From contig WGMK01000015.1 of NCBI GenBank assembly GCA_016125095.1, positions 310,001 to 374,000 on the forward strand: a DNA stretch of 64,000 bases, read 5' to 3'. This document shows, piece by piece, positions 8,647 to 15,810 of the stretch. Source of the stretch: Candidatus Hydrogenedens sp. (GTDB taxonomy: Bacteria > Hydrogenedentota > Hydrogenedentia > Hydrogenedentales > JAEUWI01). Below the pieces are notes generated by a model, which was not told where the DNA came from, made no database searches, and saw only the letters and a program-made list of their open reading frames with translations. The stretch's first letter is position 1, and the number at the start of each line of letters is the position of its first letter. The position numbers were made by a program, and so were the translations under genes.

Positions 8647-9435
8647 ATGAACCGAGGATTCCTGATTGACATGGACGGGGTCATCTATCGTGGCAACGAG
8701 ATGATTCCCGGCGCCATCGAATTCGTGGCGGCGCTGCGCGCCAAGCGGATTCCCTTTCTGTTCCTGACCAACAACAGCCAGCGCACCCGGCGCGACATGG
8801 TGACCAAGCTGAACCGTATGGGCTTCGAGGTGGAGGATGAACACGTGTTCACCTGCGCCATGGCCACGGCGCGGTTCCTGGCGCACCAGAAGCCCGGCGG
8901 CACAGCCTTCGTCATCGGCGAGGGCGGCCTGCTCAACGCCTTGCACGCCAACGGCTACTCCATCGTGGATTCCGATCCGGACTACGTGGTGGTAGGCGAG
9001 GGCCGCACGCTGAACTACGAGACCATCGAGGCGGCCGTGAACATGATCAACAAGGGCGCGAAGCTGGTGGCGACGAACCTGGACCCCAGCTGCCCCACAC
9101 CGGGCGGCATCCGTCCGGGCTGCGGTGCCATCGCGTCAATGCTCGAGGCGGCCACGGGCGTGAAGCCCTTCAGCGTAGGCAAGCCCAGCCCGATCATGAT
9201 GCGCGACGCCCGCAAGGAGCTGGGCCTGACTGCGGCGCAGACGACCATGATCGGCGACACAATGGAGACCGATATCCTCGGCGGCGTACAGATGGGTTAC
9301 CACACGGTGCTCGTGCTTTCGGGCGGCACCAGCAAGGAAGACCTCCGCCACTACGCCTACTCCCCCGACATCGTGGTGAACTCGATCGCCGACCTGATCA
9401 ACTCCGATTTCCTGGGCACCTCGCAGGCCGCCTGA
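8647..9435 (+). CDS. NagD-like HAD-superfamily (subclass IIA) phosphatase
   Basis: 262 residues, the usual length of the NagD/AraL family of cytoplasmic phosphatases that act on sugar phosphates and nucleoside monophosphates. All HAD motifs are present: motif I DMDGVIY with nucleophile Asp8 and Asp10, motif II FLTNNS (about 39-44), motif III Lys in VGKPSP (about 178-183) and motif IV GDTMETDILGG (about 202-212). The large C2 cap between motifs II and III contains ATNLDPSCPTPGG. AAGGAA lies about 10 bases before the ATG. The gene is monocistronic and ends at a strong intrinsic terminator. The exact substrate cannot be read from the sequence. Confidence 0.94.
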   Translation: MNRGFLIDMDGVIYRGNEMIPGAIEFVAALRAKRIPFLFLTNNSQRTRRDMVTKLNRMGFEVEDEHVFTCAMATARFLAHQKPGGTAFVIGEGGLLNALHANGYSIVDSDPDYVVVGEGRTLNYETIEAAVNMINKGAKLVATNLDPSCPTPGGIRPGCGAIASMLEAATGVKPFSVGKPSPIMMRDARKELGLTAAQTTMIGDTMETDILGGVQMGYHTVLVLSGGTSKEDLRHYAYSPDIVVNSIADLINSDFLGTSQAA

Positions 9436-9464
9436 ACGGAACGCTGAATCGTCTCTCCCCCCCA

Positions 9465-9502
9465 CGCCCGGCGCGCACCAAAGCGCCGGGCGCATTTTGT
9501 TT
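9465..9502 (+). terminator. Rho-independent terminator of the HAD phosphatase gene
   Basis: Ten-base perfect stem CGCCCGGCGC (9465-9474) / GCGCCGGGCG (9483-9492) with an 8-base loop, followed by CATTTTGTTT. The U-rich tail is on the plus strand only, so it serves the upstream gene and separates it from the convergent aconitase X genes. Confidence 0.85.
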
Positions 9503-9527
9503 ACCGTGCGGGTGTTGCGGCGGCACC

Positions 9528-9971
9528 TTAGCCCGCGCTTACCACTCCAGCATCACCATCAACAGTGATGACTTCGCCGTTCTTAACGGCCTCGGCGATG
9601 GGTTCGATGGGACATTCGACGATCGGGATCGACTCGTCGTACCAGACTTCGGAGAGGACGACACCGGACACGAGGAGCGGATCGGCGGCGCCGACGATGA
9701 TGGCGGCGGGACCGTTCTTCATGCGGACGAGATCGAGCAGGACGAGCCCGGTATGGGTGCTGCCGATGGCGGCCGGGATGACCAGCACCTTGCCCTTCAC
9801 GTTTTCCTTGAACCAGGGGTGGTGGCGGTCGCGCACTTCGGCCTTCTTGAACCAGAGCAGGTTCTCGGGCTTGGTGAAGGCCGCGGTGAAGTTCACCGAC
9901 CTGTCGGTGAAGAGTGCTGGGCCCTGGGCCTTGCCCTTGAGGATCGGTTTTGCCGGGAAGGTCTTGCTCAT
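9528..9971 (-). CDS. Aconitase X small (swivel) subunit
   Basis: 147 residues matching the aconitase X swivelling domain (former DUF126): AQGPALFTDRSVNFTAAF near the N-terminus, then GKVLVIPAAIGSTHTGLVLLDL and PAAIIVGAADPLLVSGVVLSE. It completes the active site of the large subunit encoded immediately upstream. The ATG at 9971 overlaps the stop of the large-subunit gene by four bases (ATGA). The frame is open 46 codons further upstream, but that stretch lies within the large-subunit gene and reads as out-of-frame arginine-rich noise, so I reject it. In some bacteria both parts are one chain; here they are separate, as in the archaeal enzymes. Confidence 0.9.
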   Translation of the reverse strand: MSKTFPAKPILKGKAQGPALFTDRSVNFTAAFTKPENLLWFKKAEVRDRHHPWFKENVKGKVLVIPAAIGSTHTGLVLLDLVRMKNGPAAIIVGAADPLLVSGVVLSEVWYDESIPIVECPIEPIAEAVKNGEVITVDGDAGVVSAG

Positions 9972-11137
9972 TTCACCCCCGCCACGCGCAGCACGTCGTC
10001 GAGGTTGCCGTATTCGCCGCCCTCGAGGTAGTAGTGCAGCTTGCCCGAGTTGGTAATCACATGCCGGTTCTTCGGCGTCAGCCGCACGGTAAGCCCCGCG
10101 AGCGGGCAATGGGTAAACAACTCCACGCCCGCCTCGACCAGCTGATCATGCAGCGGCAGCTTCCGCAGTTCCTCGTAGTCCGAGGGCACGATGTGGAAGA
10201 GCGTCCGCTTGGTCACGGTCTTGCCCACGAAATGCCGGCCGACATCCTTGACCTCGTCGAGCGTCATCTGTGGACAGCCGAACACCACCATGCCGGCCGT
10301 GCCCTGCTTCTGCCGGTCCCAGCGGATGGCGTCGATGTCCTTCTGCGTAATCGTGATGGTCTGCTCGGGTTCCTTGTCGAACACCGCGTCGAGGCTCGGG
10401 CATTCGGGCGTGACGCCGACCACGTGATACAGCCCCACGCCGCCCGCCGCCGCCATGGTCGCGCCGAGGTTTTTCAGCTGCACCTTGTCGAAGGGGTAGT
10501 GCGTCAGCACCGGCACCTTGTCGACCAGCGACTGCCCGATGATGAAGCCCACCGCGTCGTCGTCCATCTCTTCGATGTCGAGCTTGATGAGCACATTGCC
10601 CTTGCGGTGCTCGTCGAACAGCAGGCCGAATTCCGGCGTGAGCCCCGTGACCGCCATGCAGATATCCACCATGATCGAGTTGCGGTTCGTGCGGGCGCCG
10701 GCCACGGAATTCGCATACACGACGGCCGAGCTCTCCGCCCAGCCCAGAATATCGCCGAACTCCGGCACGTTGGCCGTGTGGTAGGTGACGCACGAGTAGT
10801 TGCCGGTCACGCCCAGCTTCGCCAGCTGGTCCTCGTGGTGCTTCTGCTTGCGGAAGGCAATCAGCCGGTTCTGCATCGAAAAGTCGTAGCCCGGGCGCGG
10901 GTTGATGGTCGTCGGCACCTTCACCTTCACGCCCGCATCCACCAGCTTCCCCAGCAATTCGTAGTAGCCGGTATAGGTGGAGATGGCGAAACTGCCGGTC
11001 AGGTGGGCACTCTTGATAGGCACCAGCCGCTGCGCGTCGAACGACTCGCCGTAGCGCACCAGCGTCTTCATGGCCAGCGCCATCTCGGGGCCTTCCGACC
11101 CGTTCAGAATCGCCTGCTGGTCTGCAGTGAGGTCCAT
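9968..11137 (-). CDS. Aconitase X catalytic (large) subunit
   Basis: 389 residues of the AcnX family (former DUF521), iron-sulfur dehydratases related to aconitase. Characterised members are cis-3-hydroxy-L-proline dehydratase in bacteria and phosphomevalonate dehydratase in archaea. Candidate cluster cysteines lie in GNYSCVTYHTANVPEFGD, GVTPECPS, VFGCPQMT and FTHCPLAG. The ESSAVVYANSVAGARTNR stretch is a family hallmark. The start has GGAG about 12 bases upstream, and a possible divergent promoter (TTGCGC/TAGCAT, 18-base spacing) lies at 11173-11202. The two-gene operon contains no proline- or mevalonate-pathway neighbour, so the substrate remains open; hydroxyproline is the default for a bacterium. 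Confidence 0.9.
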   Translation of the reverse strand: MDLTADQQAILNGSEGPEMALAMKTLVRYGESFDAQRLVPIKSAHLTGSFAISTYTGYYELLGKLVDAGVKVKVPTTINPRPGYDFSMQNRLIAFRKQKHHEDQLAKLGVTGNYSCVTYHTANVPEFGDILGWAESSAVVYANSVAGARTNRNSIMVDICMAVTGLTPEFGLLFDEHRKGNVLIKLDIEEMDDDAVGFIIGQSLVDKVPVLTHYPFDKVQLKNLGATMAAAGGVGLYHVVGVTPECPSLDAVFDKEPEQTITITQKDIDAIRWDRQKQGTAGMVVFGCPQMTLDEVKDVGRHFVGKTVTKRTLFHIVPSDYEELRKLPLHDQLVEAGVELFTHCPLAGLTVRLTPKNRHVITNSGKLHYYLEGGEYGNLDDVLRVAGVK

Positions 11138-11172
11138 GGGCTGTGCTCCGGGGGTTTTAACGCGACACCGCT

Positions 11173-11202
11173 ATGCTACGTCGCCCGGGGCGGAACGCGC
11201 AA
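11173..11202 (-). promoter_or_regulatory. Possible promoter of the aconitase X operon
   Basis: On the minus strand TTGCGC (11202-11197) and TAGCAT (11178-11173) are 18 bases apart and lie 36 bases before the large-subunit ATG. The -35 box is weak. Confidence 0.35.
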
Positions 11203-11210
11203 GGCTGGTC

Positions 11211-11246
11211 TTGACGTGTTGGCAGGGTTTCCTTAGTATGAATCCA
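11211..11246 (+). promoter_or_regulatory. Promoter of the toxin-antitoxin operon, probably giving a leaderless mRNA
   Basis: TTGACG (11211-11216) and TAGTAT (11234-11239) are separated by exactly 17 bases. The antitoxin ATG starts 7 bases after the -10 box, where transcription would be expected to begin, and there is no Shine-Dalgarno sequence. Confidence 0.65.
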
Positions 11247-11455
11247 TGACATATTACGGACACATCAAAAACGGCATGATTGTGCTTGATGACGCTGCAC
11301 CTTTGCCCGAAGGCGCGTGCGTCGTGGTGCAGTTGCGCGACGTTCCAGACACGATTGCAGTCAGCGAGAACGTCCAACGCATTTCTGGCATTGTGCCGCC
11401 AATCGAAGACGCACAGCGCGATTACTATGAAGCGATGGCGAAGAAGCACCAGTGA
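11246..11455 (+). CDS. Putative antitoxin of a PIN-toxin pair
   Basis: 69 residues. The N-terminal strand pattern YYGHIKNGMIVLDDAAPLPEGACVVV resembles the small beta-rich antitoxins of the DUF104/AF2212 type (key residues NG-I-L, LPEG). A helical, charged C-terminus (EDAQRDYYEAMAKKHQ) would wrap the toxin. It would neutralise the downstream PIN ribonuclease by direct binding and probably autoregulate the operon. Its stop overlaps the GTG start of the toxin by four bases (GTGA), the usual translational coupling of such pairs. The assignment rests mainly on this coupling plus weak sequence likeness. Confidence 0.75.
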   Translation: MTYYGHIKNGMIVLDDAAPLPEGACVVVQLRDVPDTIAVSENVQRISGIVPPIEDAQRDYYEAMAKKHQ

Positions 11456-11865
11456 AATTGCTGGTTGATACGAATATCTTCATCGATGTGCTTCAAGCGC
11501 GCGTGCCATTTTTTCAGGCTTCTGCAGGCGCACTCACCTTGGCGGACACAGGTAAGGTCGTGGCGATGGTTCCCGGCCACACGCCAGCCACTGTACATTT
11601 TCTGATTCGGCGCGCCTTGGGCAGACTGCGCGCCGATGAAGCGATCGATTGGCTGCTCGACACTTTCGACGTCGTCCCTGCCACGGCAGCCAGTTACCGC
11701 CGCGCAAGAGACTTCGGCTTTGCTGACTACGAGGACGGCGTGGTGGCTGCCATGGCCGAACAAGCGCAATGCGACTTCGTGCTGACACGAAATCCAAGCG
11801 ATTTTAAATCGGGACCAGTTGCAGCAATTACGCCCAGCGAATTGCTGCAACTGGTCGGCCGATAG
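11452..11865 (+). CDS. PIN-domain toxin ribonuclease (VapC-like)
   Basis: 137 residues forming one PIN domain. The acidic metal-site residues are visible as Asp6 in LLVDTNIFID, the ADYEDGVVAAMA stretch near 90-102 and CDFVLTRNPSDF near 105-116. Such toxins cleave tRNA or other structured RNA when the antitoxin is lost. It starts with GTG inside the antitoxin stop. The LTRNPSDF ending with a final ITPSELL is common in chromosomal PIN toxins. Only 15 bases separate its stop from the convergent 1241-residue secreted-protein gene. Confidence 0.88.
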   Translation: MKLLVDTNIFIDVLQARVPFFQASAGALTLADTGKVVAMVPGHTPATVHFLIRRALGRLRADEAIDWLLDTFDVVPATAASYRRARDFGFADYEDGVVAAMAEQAQCDFVLTRNPSDFKSGPVAAITPSELLQLVGR

Positions 11866-11880
11866 ACTTTTCAAAGAGTG

Positions 11881-14800
11881 TTATAGCGCCGGGCAGTATC
11901 CATCCTCTTCTTGCGGGCACCACGTGTAGCCGTCGGCGTTGAAGAACTGGATGAGCCGCACAAGTTCGTTCAGCGAGATAATCCAGTTCTGCGGGGCGTA
12001 GTCGCTGGCGTGGGGCGCGCAGCTCTGGTCGGCGCTGTAGGGCGCGAAGCCGTCTTCCGAGTTTCCTCCGCAGCCGTAGCTGATGAGGTTGTACAACTGC
12101 ACCACGCGCAGCAGTTCCGCGAGGGTGATTTTGCCATTTCCGTCCTGGTCGGCCGAATGCGACTCCGCCGGCGGTTCGCCGTCGCTTTGTCCCTCGCCGT
12201 CAATCGCTCCTTCGGGAGTGCCTTCTACCGTGCCTTCGGGTTGCCCTTCTTCGGTGCCCTCGGCGACGCCCTCGGGTGTGCCTTCCGGCGCGCCTTCACC
12301 CTCAGCCACGCCCTCCTGCTGTCCTTCGCCTTCGGCGGTCGGCGTGTAGGGTCCGATGCACATCGCGAGGTCGCCCGACTGCTGCGCCACGGTGTTGGTG
12401 CTGTCGGTGCCGGTACGGAAGATGCCGTCGCCCACCGGGCTGTGGTACCAATGGAAAGCGCAGTCGGGGGTAAACATCCCGGTTATGTTGACGAATTGGT
12501 TCGAGAACTGCGTATCGGGACCGAAGTCGACCGGCGGATCGAACACTGCGGTATAGCGCAGAATCGGATGGCCTTCGCTGTCGGTGAATCCCGTATCGGT
12601 GGTCAAGGGAGTCATCGTGAACGAACCGACTTCGGTACTCGGCGCAATGCCGCCGATCAGCGATATCCCCCTGTAAAACCGGATGCGGAAGACATTCGGG
12701 GTGCGCGTACAGGCATTCCCCTGCGCGTCCGCGCCGTAGCCCCACCAAGTGAGGCTGCCGACCGGTTCGCTCGGGTTCAGGCGGAAGTTCTCGAATACGA
12801 GCGTTCCGCCATCCTCGCTCTCTTGCGCGGCCCCGGTTCCGCTGCCGTCGTCGGGCGGCTGAACGATTATCGTTTCACTGGGGCAATCGTCGAATGTGCC
12901 CGGCGTGCCGCAAGTACCCTCGACTGTGACGGTCCGATACTTCTGCGCGTAGTAGCCGGCGCTGTCTTCCACGTAATATTGAATGTAGTAGACGCCGGCC
13001 ACGCTCGTGTCCACCGTATCGAGGCCATTGGTCTCCATCTTGAAGGTGATGTCGCCCTCGCAATAGTCCGTGGCTACCGCGCCTTCATCAGTGTAGGTAT
13101 CCCGGCATTGGAGCGTTACCGCTTCGGGACCATTCAGCACGATCTCGGGGGCGGAGGTATCCGTCACGATAACCTGGTAGGTCAAGGGATCCGCGACATT
13201 GCCGCTGGCGTCGCTGACATCGAAACTCAATCCGTAGTTTCCGGCGGTGCCGAAATCGGGCAAGTCGCCGGATTGGACAATCTGATCGGTCAGATCGCCC
13301 GTGCAATCGTCGTACGCGGTTACCGTAGGAAGCACGAGCGAATCGCCGCATTCCACGTACATGAACTCACTTCCGTTATAACTCAGAAGCGGCGGCAGGG
13401 TATCTTTGACGCGCACCAACCGGCTCAACGTGACCGCAGGATTGCCCATGCCGTCCTGCACGTCGTAGTACAGGGTAAACTCGCTGACCGCCGAAGTGTC
13501 CACGACGCCTCCGCTCACGACGACGTCGCCATTCAGGCTCGCGCCCGTGGCCGAGATGGCCGAGGCGCCGGGGTCGGAGAACTCTTCCGTGCACTCGACC
13601 TCCAAAATGTCATTGCCAATCAGCGTCAGGGTCGGCGCTTCGGAAATCAGCGCGAAGAATCCCAGGGCATTGGTGGACAATTGAATGCTCCGGGAAGTGG
13701 TGTCGAGCGTCTGTCCGTCCACCCGGGTCCAGGGTCCGTCGGCCGCGGGCGCCTGATAGATGGCGAACAGATCCTCGTTAAGGTTCAGCGCTTCCGCCGG
13801 CGTATACGCGAACTCCAGCACGGCCGTGTTCCAGGTGGTCCGGTCGGTCGTAACTTCCCAATAGACCGGCGCGATGTTCGTGCCCTCGCCGTTGCCCAGG
13901 TTTGAAAGGGCCCCGGTGAGGCGCGAGAGCGCAACCGTTGTCTTGCCGCCGGAACCCGAGAGGTACTTGAGGCGTGTCCGCAGCACGGGCGAGAGGTCGC
14001 CGCCAACCGGATCCAGCTGCGTCTGGCCGCTTCCCTGCGCCAGCGTCGCGGCGGCAATGGTACTCGTGCCATCGCCATAGAGCACATGGGCATAGCCCGC
14101 CCCGCTCTCGTCCGCGTTGTTGCTGAACGGGGCGGTCATCACGAGGTCGGCCTTGCCGTCGCCATCCAGGTCTCCCTTTGCCATCACCGCCGCGCCCAGC
14201 AGATCGAGATTGGTTCTACCGTAAACGCTGACATCAGCATTCAGGAATTCCAGTTCGAATTCGCGGAAACCGGAAAGCAGGTCCGGTGCAGTGAGTGCCT
14301 GTACCAAGCCATAGTAGCCGCCGTCCGGCTCGGGGGCGTCGGCAAAGGCCGCCCCCATGACGAGATCGTCGTACCCATCTCCGTCGATATCGCCCAGCGA
14401 AACACTGGTGCCCAACCGCGCCCCGGCGAGTCCTCCCTTGATGATCCGGAATCCAGAGAGATTGTTCATCGTCAAATCGAAGGCTGCGCCGAGCAAGTTC
14501 GCCCGTCCCTCGAAAAGCAGCGCGCCGCCGGCCTGTTCCAGTTCCACGGTCGGCGCATAGAGCGGCAGCCCGATGAGCAAGTCCTCGAAACCATCGGCGT
14601 CTGCATCGCCGGAATCGAGCGCGTAACCGATGGAGTCGATTCCGAACAGCCGGGTCATGCTGCCGAACGACCCCGAGTCGCCGGCATCGATGGTGTTGGG
14701 GCCCGGATTCACGGAGTAGATGATGAATGCGGTACTCGCGTCCGGCGCGCCGCAGGCGACATCCTCGTAGCCGTCGCCGTCGAAATCACCGATGACGACC

Positions 14801-15606
14801 GATGACCCCATGCGCGAACCGGACGGCCCCAACAGTTCGAATCGCTCCGGCTCGCTGGTCACCTCCAGCGTCATGCCCAGACTGAGATTGCCCGGAAAAA
14901 CCGTATATACCGTGCCCGAGCTTGGTACCGCGTTCACGGTGACGCCCGGCGCGCCGAACACCATTTCGAGGGGGGCGTCGGAATTGGTGTTGCCGCAGGC
15001 GATGGCATAGCCCAACTGGTCACCCTCCGCCCCGCCCACGTAGCGCGATTCGCCATTAAGCGGGTCAGTCGCGTCGGTACTTACTTGAAGCGTACCGGGT
15101 TCATCGACGTCGGCATTCTCCAGCACGACCACCACGCCCCGGACGCTGCGGGCGCCAGGCGCGCCGACGATCAACTCCGGCAGGCCGTCGCCGGTTACGT
15201 CGCCAGCAGCGACTGCGTAGCCGAATTCCGCGTTGTTGTCGACGCACTCGATGGAAAGCAATCCGCTGTCGCCCAGCGTGCCGCCGGTGTTCTTGGGGCC
15301 ACCGAAAACAACGACGACCCGTCCCCGCGAACTGCCCGGCGCGTCGACCGTGCTATATCGGGAAAGGCCAATGGCGAGATCGTCGTAGCCGTCGCCATTA
15401 AAGTCGGCCGCCGCGACATTGTCATTGCCCGCCCCCATGCCGTCTTGGGCCACGGGAGCGTATCGGGCGAAGGGTGTACCTTCCTGGCCAGCGGGCAGCT
15501 TCAAGTCAATGCTCAGCGGCAGGGTTGCACTCCAAGCGCCGCCCGGCAGAGCGGCCGCAAAGGCCGCGATAGCCGCCGAAAATGCACGAATCCCCTGTGA
15601 TCTCAT
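11881..15606 (-). CDS. Secreted FG-GAP beta-propeller / DUF5011 protein with Glu-Gly spacer and dockerin-like C-terminus
   Basis: 1241 residues. A signal peptide (first ~27) is followed by seven FG-GAP calcium-loop repeats (~65-515; e.g. DFNGDGYDDLAIG, DFDGDGYEDVACGAP, DIDGDGYDDLVMG, DLDGDGKADLVMTAP; one blade, NTNSDAPLEMVFGAP, is degenerate), consistent with a seven-bladed integrin-alpha-like propeller. Three Ig-like DUF5011 domains follow (~670-920; VECTEEFSDPGA, VECGDSLVLPTV, LQCRDTYTDEGA). A ~180-residue beta domain precedes a spacer of EG(x)n repeats. The end has two dockerin-like units: DQDGNGKITLAELLRVVQLYN and the less canonical ISLNELVRLIQFFNADGY, each followed by a Cys-rich EDG motif. 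The whole suggests a surface-anchored adhesin or enzyme scaffold; no catalytic domain is visible. The repeat-rich DNA is in frame throughout. Confidence 0.9.
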   Translation of the reverse strand: MRSQGIRAFSAAIAAFAAALPGGAWSATLPLSIDLKLPAGQEGTPFARYAPVAQDGMGAGNDNVAAADFNGDGYDDLAIGLSRYSTVDAPGSSRGRVVVVFGGPKNTGGTLGDSGLLSIECVDNNAEFGYAVAAGDVTGDGLPELIVGAPGARSVRGVVVVLENADVDEPGTLQVSTDATDPLNGESRYVGGAEGDQLGYAIACGNTNSDAPLEMVFGAPGVTVNAVPSSGTVYTVFPGNLSLGMTLEVTSEPERFELLGPSGSRMGSSVVIGDFDGDGYEDVACGAPDASTAFIIYSVNPGPNTIDAGDSGSFGSMTRLFGIDSIGYALDSGDADADGFEDLLIGLPLYAPTVELEQAGGALLFEGRANLLGAAFDLTMNNLSGFRIIKGGLAGARLGTSVSLGDIDGDGYDDLVMGAAFADAPEPDGGYYGLVQALTAPDLLSGFREFELEFLNADVSVYGRTNLDLLGAAVMAKGDLDGDGKADLVMTAPFSNNADESGAGYAHVLYGDGTSTIAAATLAQGSGQTQLDPVGGDLSPVLRTRLKYLSGSGGKTTVALSRLTGALSNLGNGEGTNIAPVYWEVTTDRTTWNTAVLEFAYTPAEALNLNEDLFAIYQAPAADGPWTRVDGQTLDTTSRSIQLSTNALGFFALISEAPTLTLIGNDILEVECTEEFSDPGASAISATGASLNGDVVVSGGVVDTSAVSEFTLYYDVQDGMGNPAVTLSRLVRVKDTLPPLLSYNGSEFMYVECGDSLVLPTVTAYDDCTGDLTDQIVQSGDLPDFGTAGNYGLSFDVSDASGNVADPLTYQVIVTDTSAPEIVLNGPEAVTLQCRDTYTDEGAVATDYCEGDITFKMETNGLDTVDTSVAGVYYIQYYVEDSAGYYAQKYRTVTVEGTCGTPGTFDDCPSETIIVQPPDDGSGTGAAQESEDGGTLVFENFRLNPSEPVGSLTWWGYGADAQGNACTRTPNVFRIRFYRGISLIGGIAPSTEVGSFTMTPLTTDTGFTDSEGHPILRYTAVFDPPVDFGPDTQFSNQFVNITGMFTPDCAFHWYHSPVGDGIFRTGTDSTNTVAQQSGDLAMCIGPYTPTAEGEGQQEGVAEGEGAPEGTPEGVAEGTEEGQPEGTVEGTPEGAIDGEGQSDGEPPAESHSADQDGNGKITLAELLRVVQLYNLISYGCGGNSEDGFAPYSADQSCAPHASDYAPQNWIISLNELVRLIQFFNADGYTWCPQEEDGYCPAL

Positions 15607-15744
15607 CGTAATATCCCCTGAGAAAGTTTAGGTCGAGCCGATTGAACTCTGACGCGGCGCCCCCAAGCGCCGCATACAAGCGGCAAAAAGATATGCCACC
15701 TCCGGCGAAACTTTCAATCTTTGGGGTTGAAGGGGGACAGTGTC

Positions 15745-15766
15745 TAGTATAGGGTTATGTATACTA
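15745..15766. promoter_or_regulatory. Inverted repeat TAGTATA-N8-TATACTA
   Basis: Perfect 7-base arms (15745-15751 and 15760-15766) around 8 bases, in the 204-base gap upstream of the 1241-residue protein gene and downstream of the GMC gene. It could be an operator or a pair of opposed -10-like boxes. A second small hairpin, GCGGCGC-6-GCGCCGC, is at 15654-15673. Confidence 0.35.
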
Positions 15767-15810
15767 AATTCGTCCGTGGCGTGCAACTATCTGTCGGGGT
15801 AACCCGCGCA

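Noticed and set aside
9971..10109. N-terminal extension of the aconitase X small subunit by 46 codons
   Set aside because: The extension overlaps the large-subunit gene and is an arginine-rich out-of-frame product; ATG 9971 with ATGA coupling is far better.
15654..15673. GCGGCGC-N6-GCGCCGC hairpin as a terminator
   Set aside because: It has no U-rich tail on either strand and lies inside the leader of the 1241-residue protein gene.
15733..15745. GGGGGACAGTGTC sequence resembling an insertion-sequence end motif
   Set aside because: Single occurrence, no transposase nearby and no second end, so there is no support for a mobile element.
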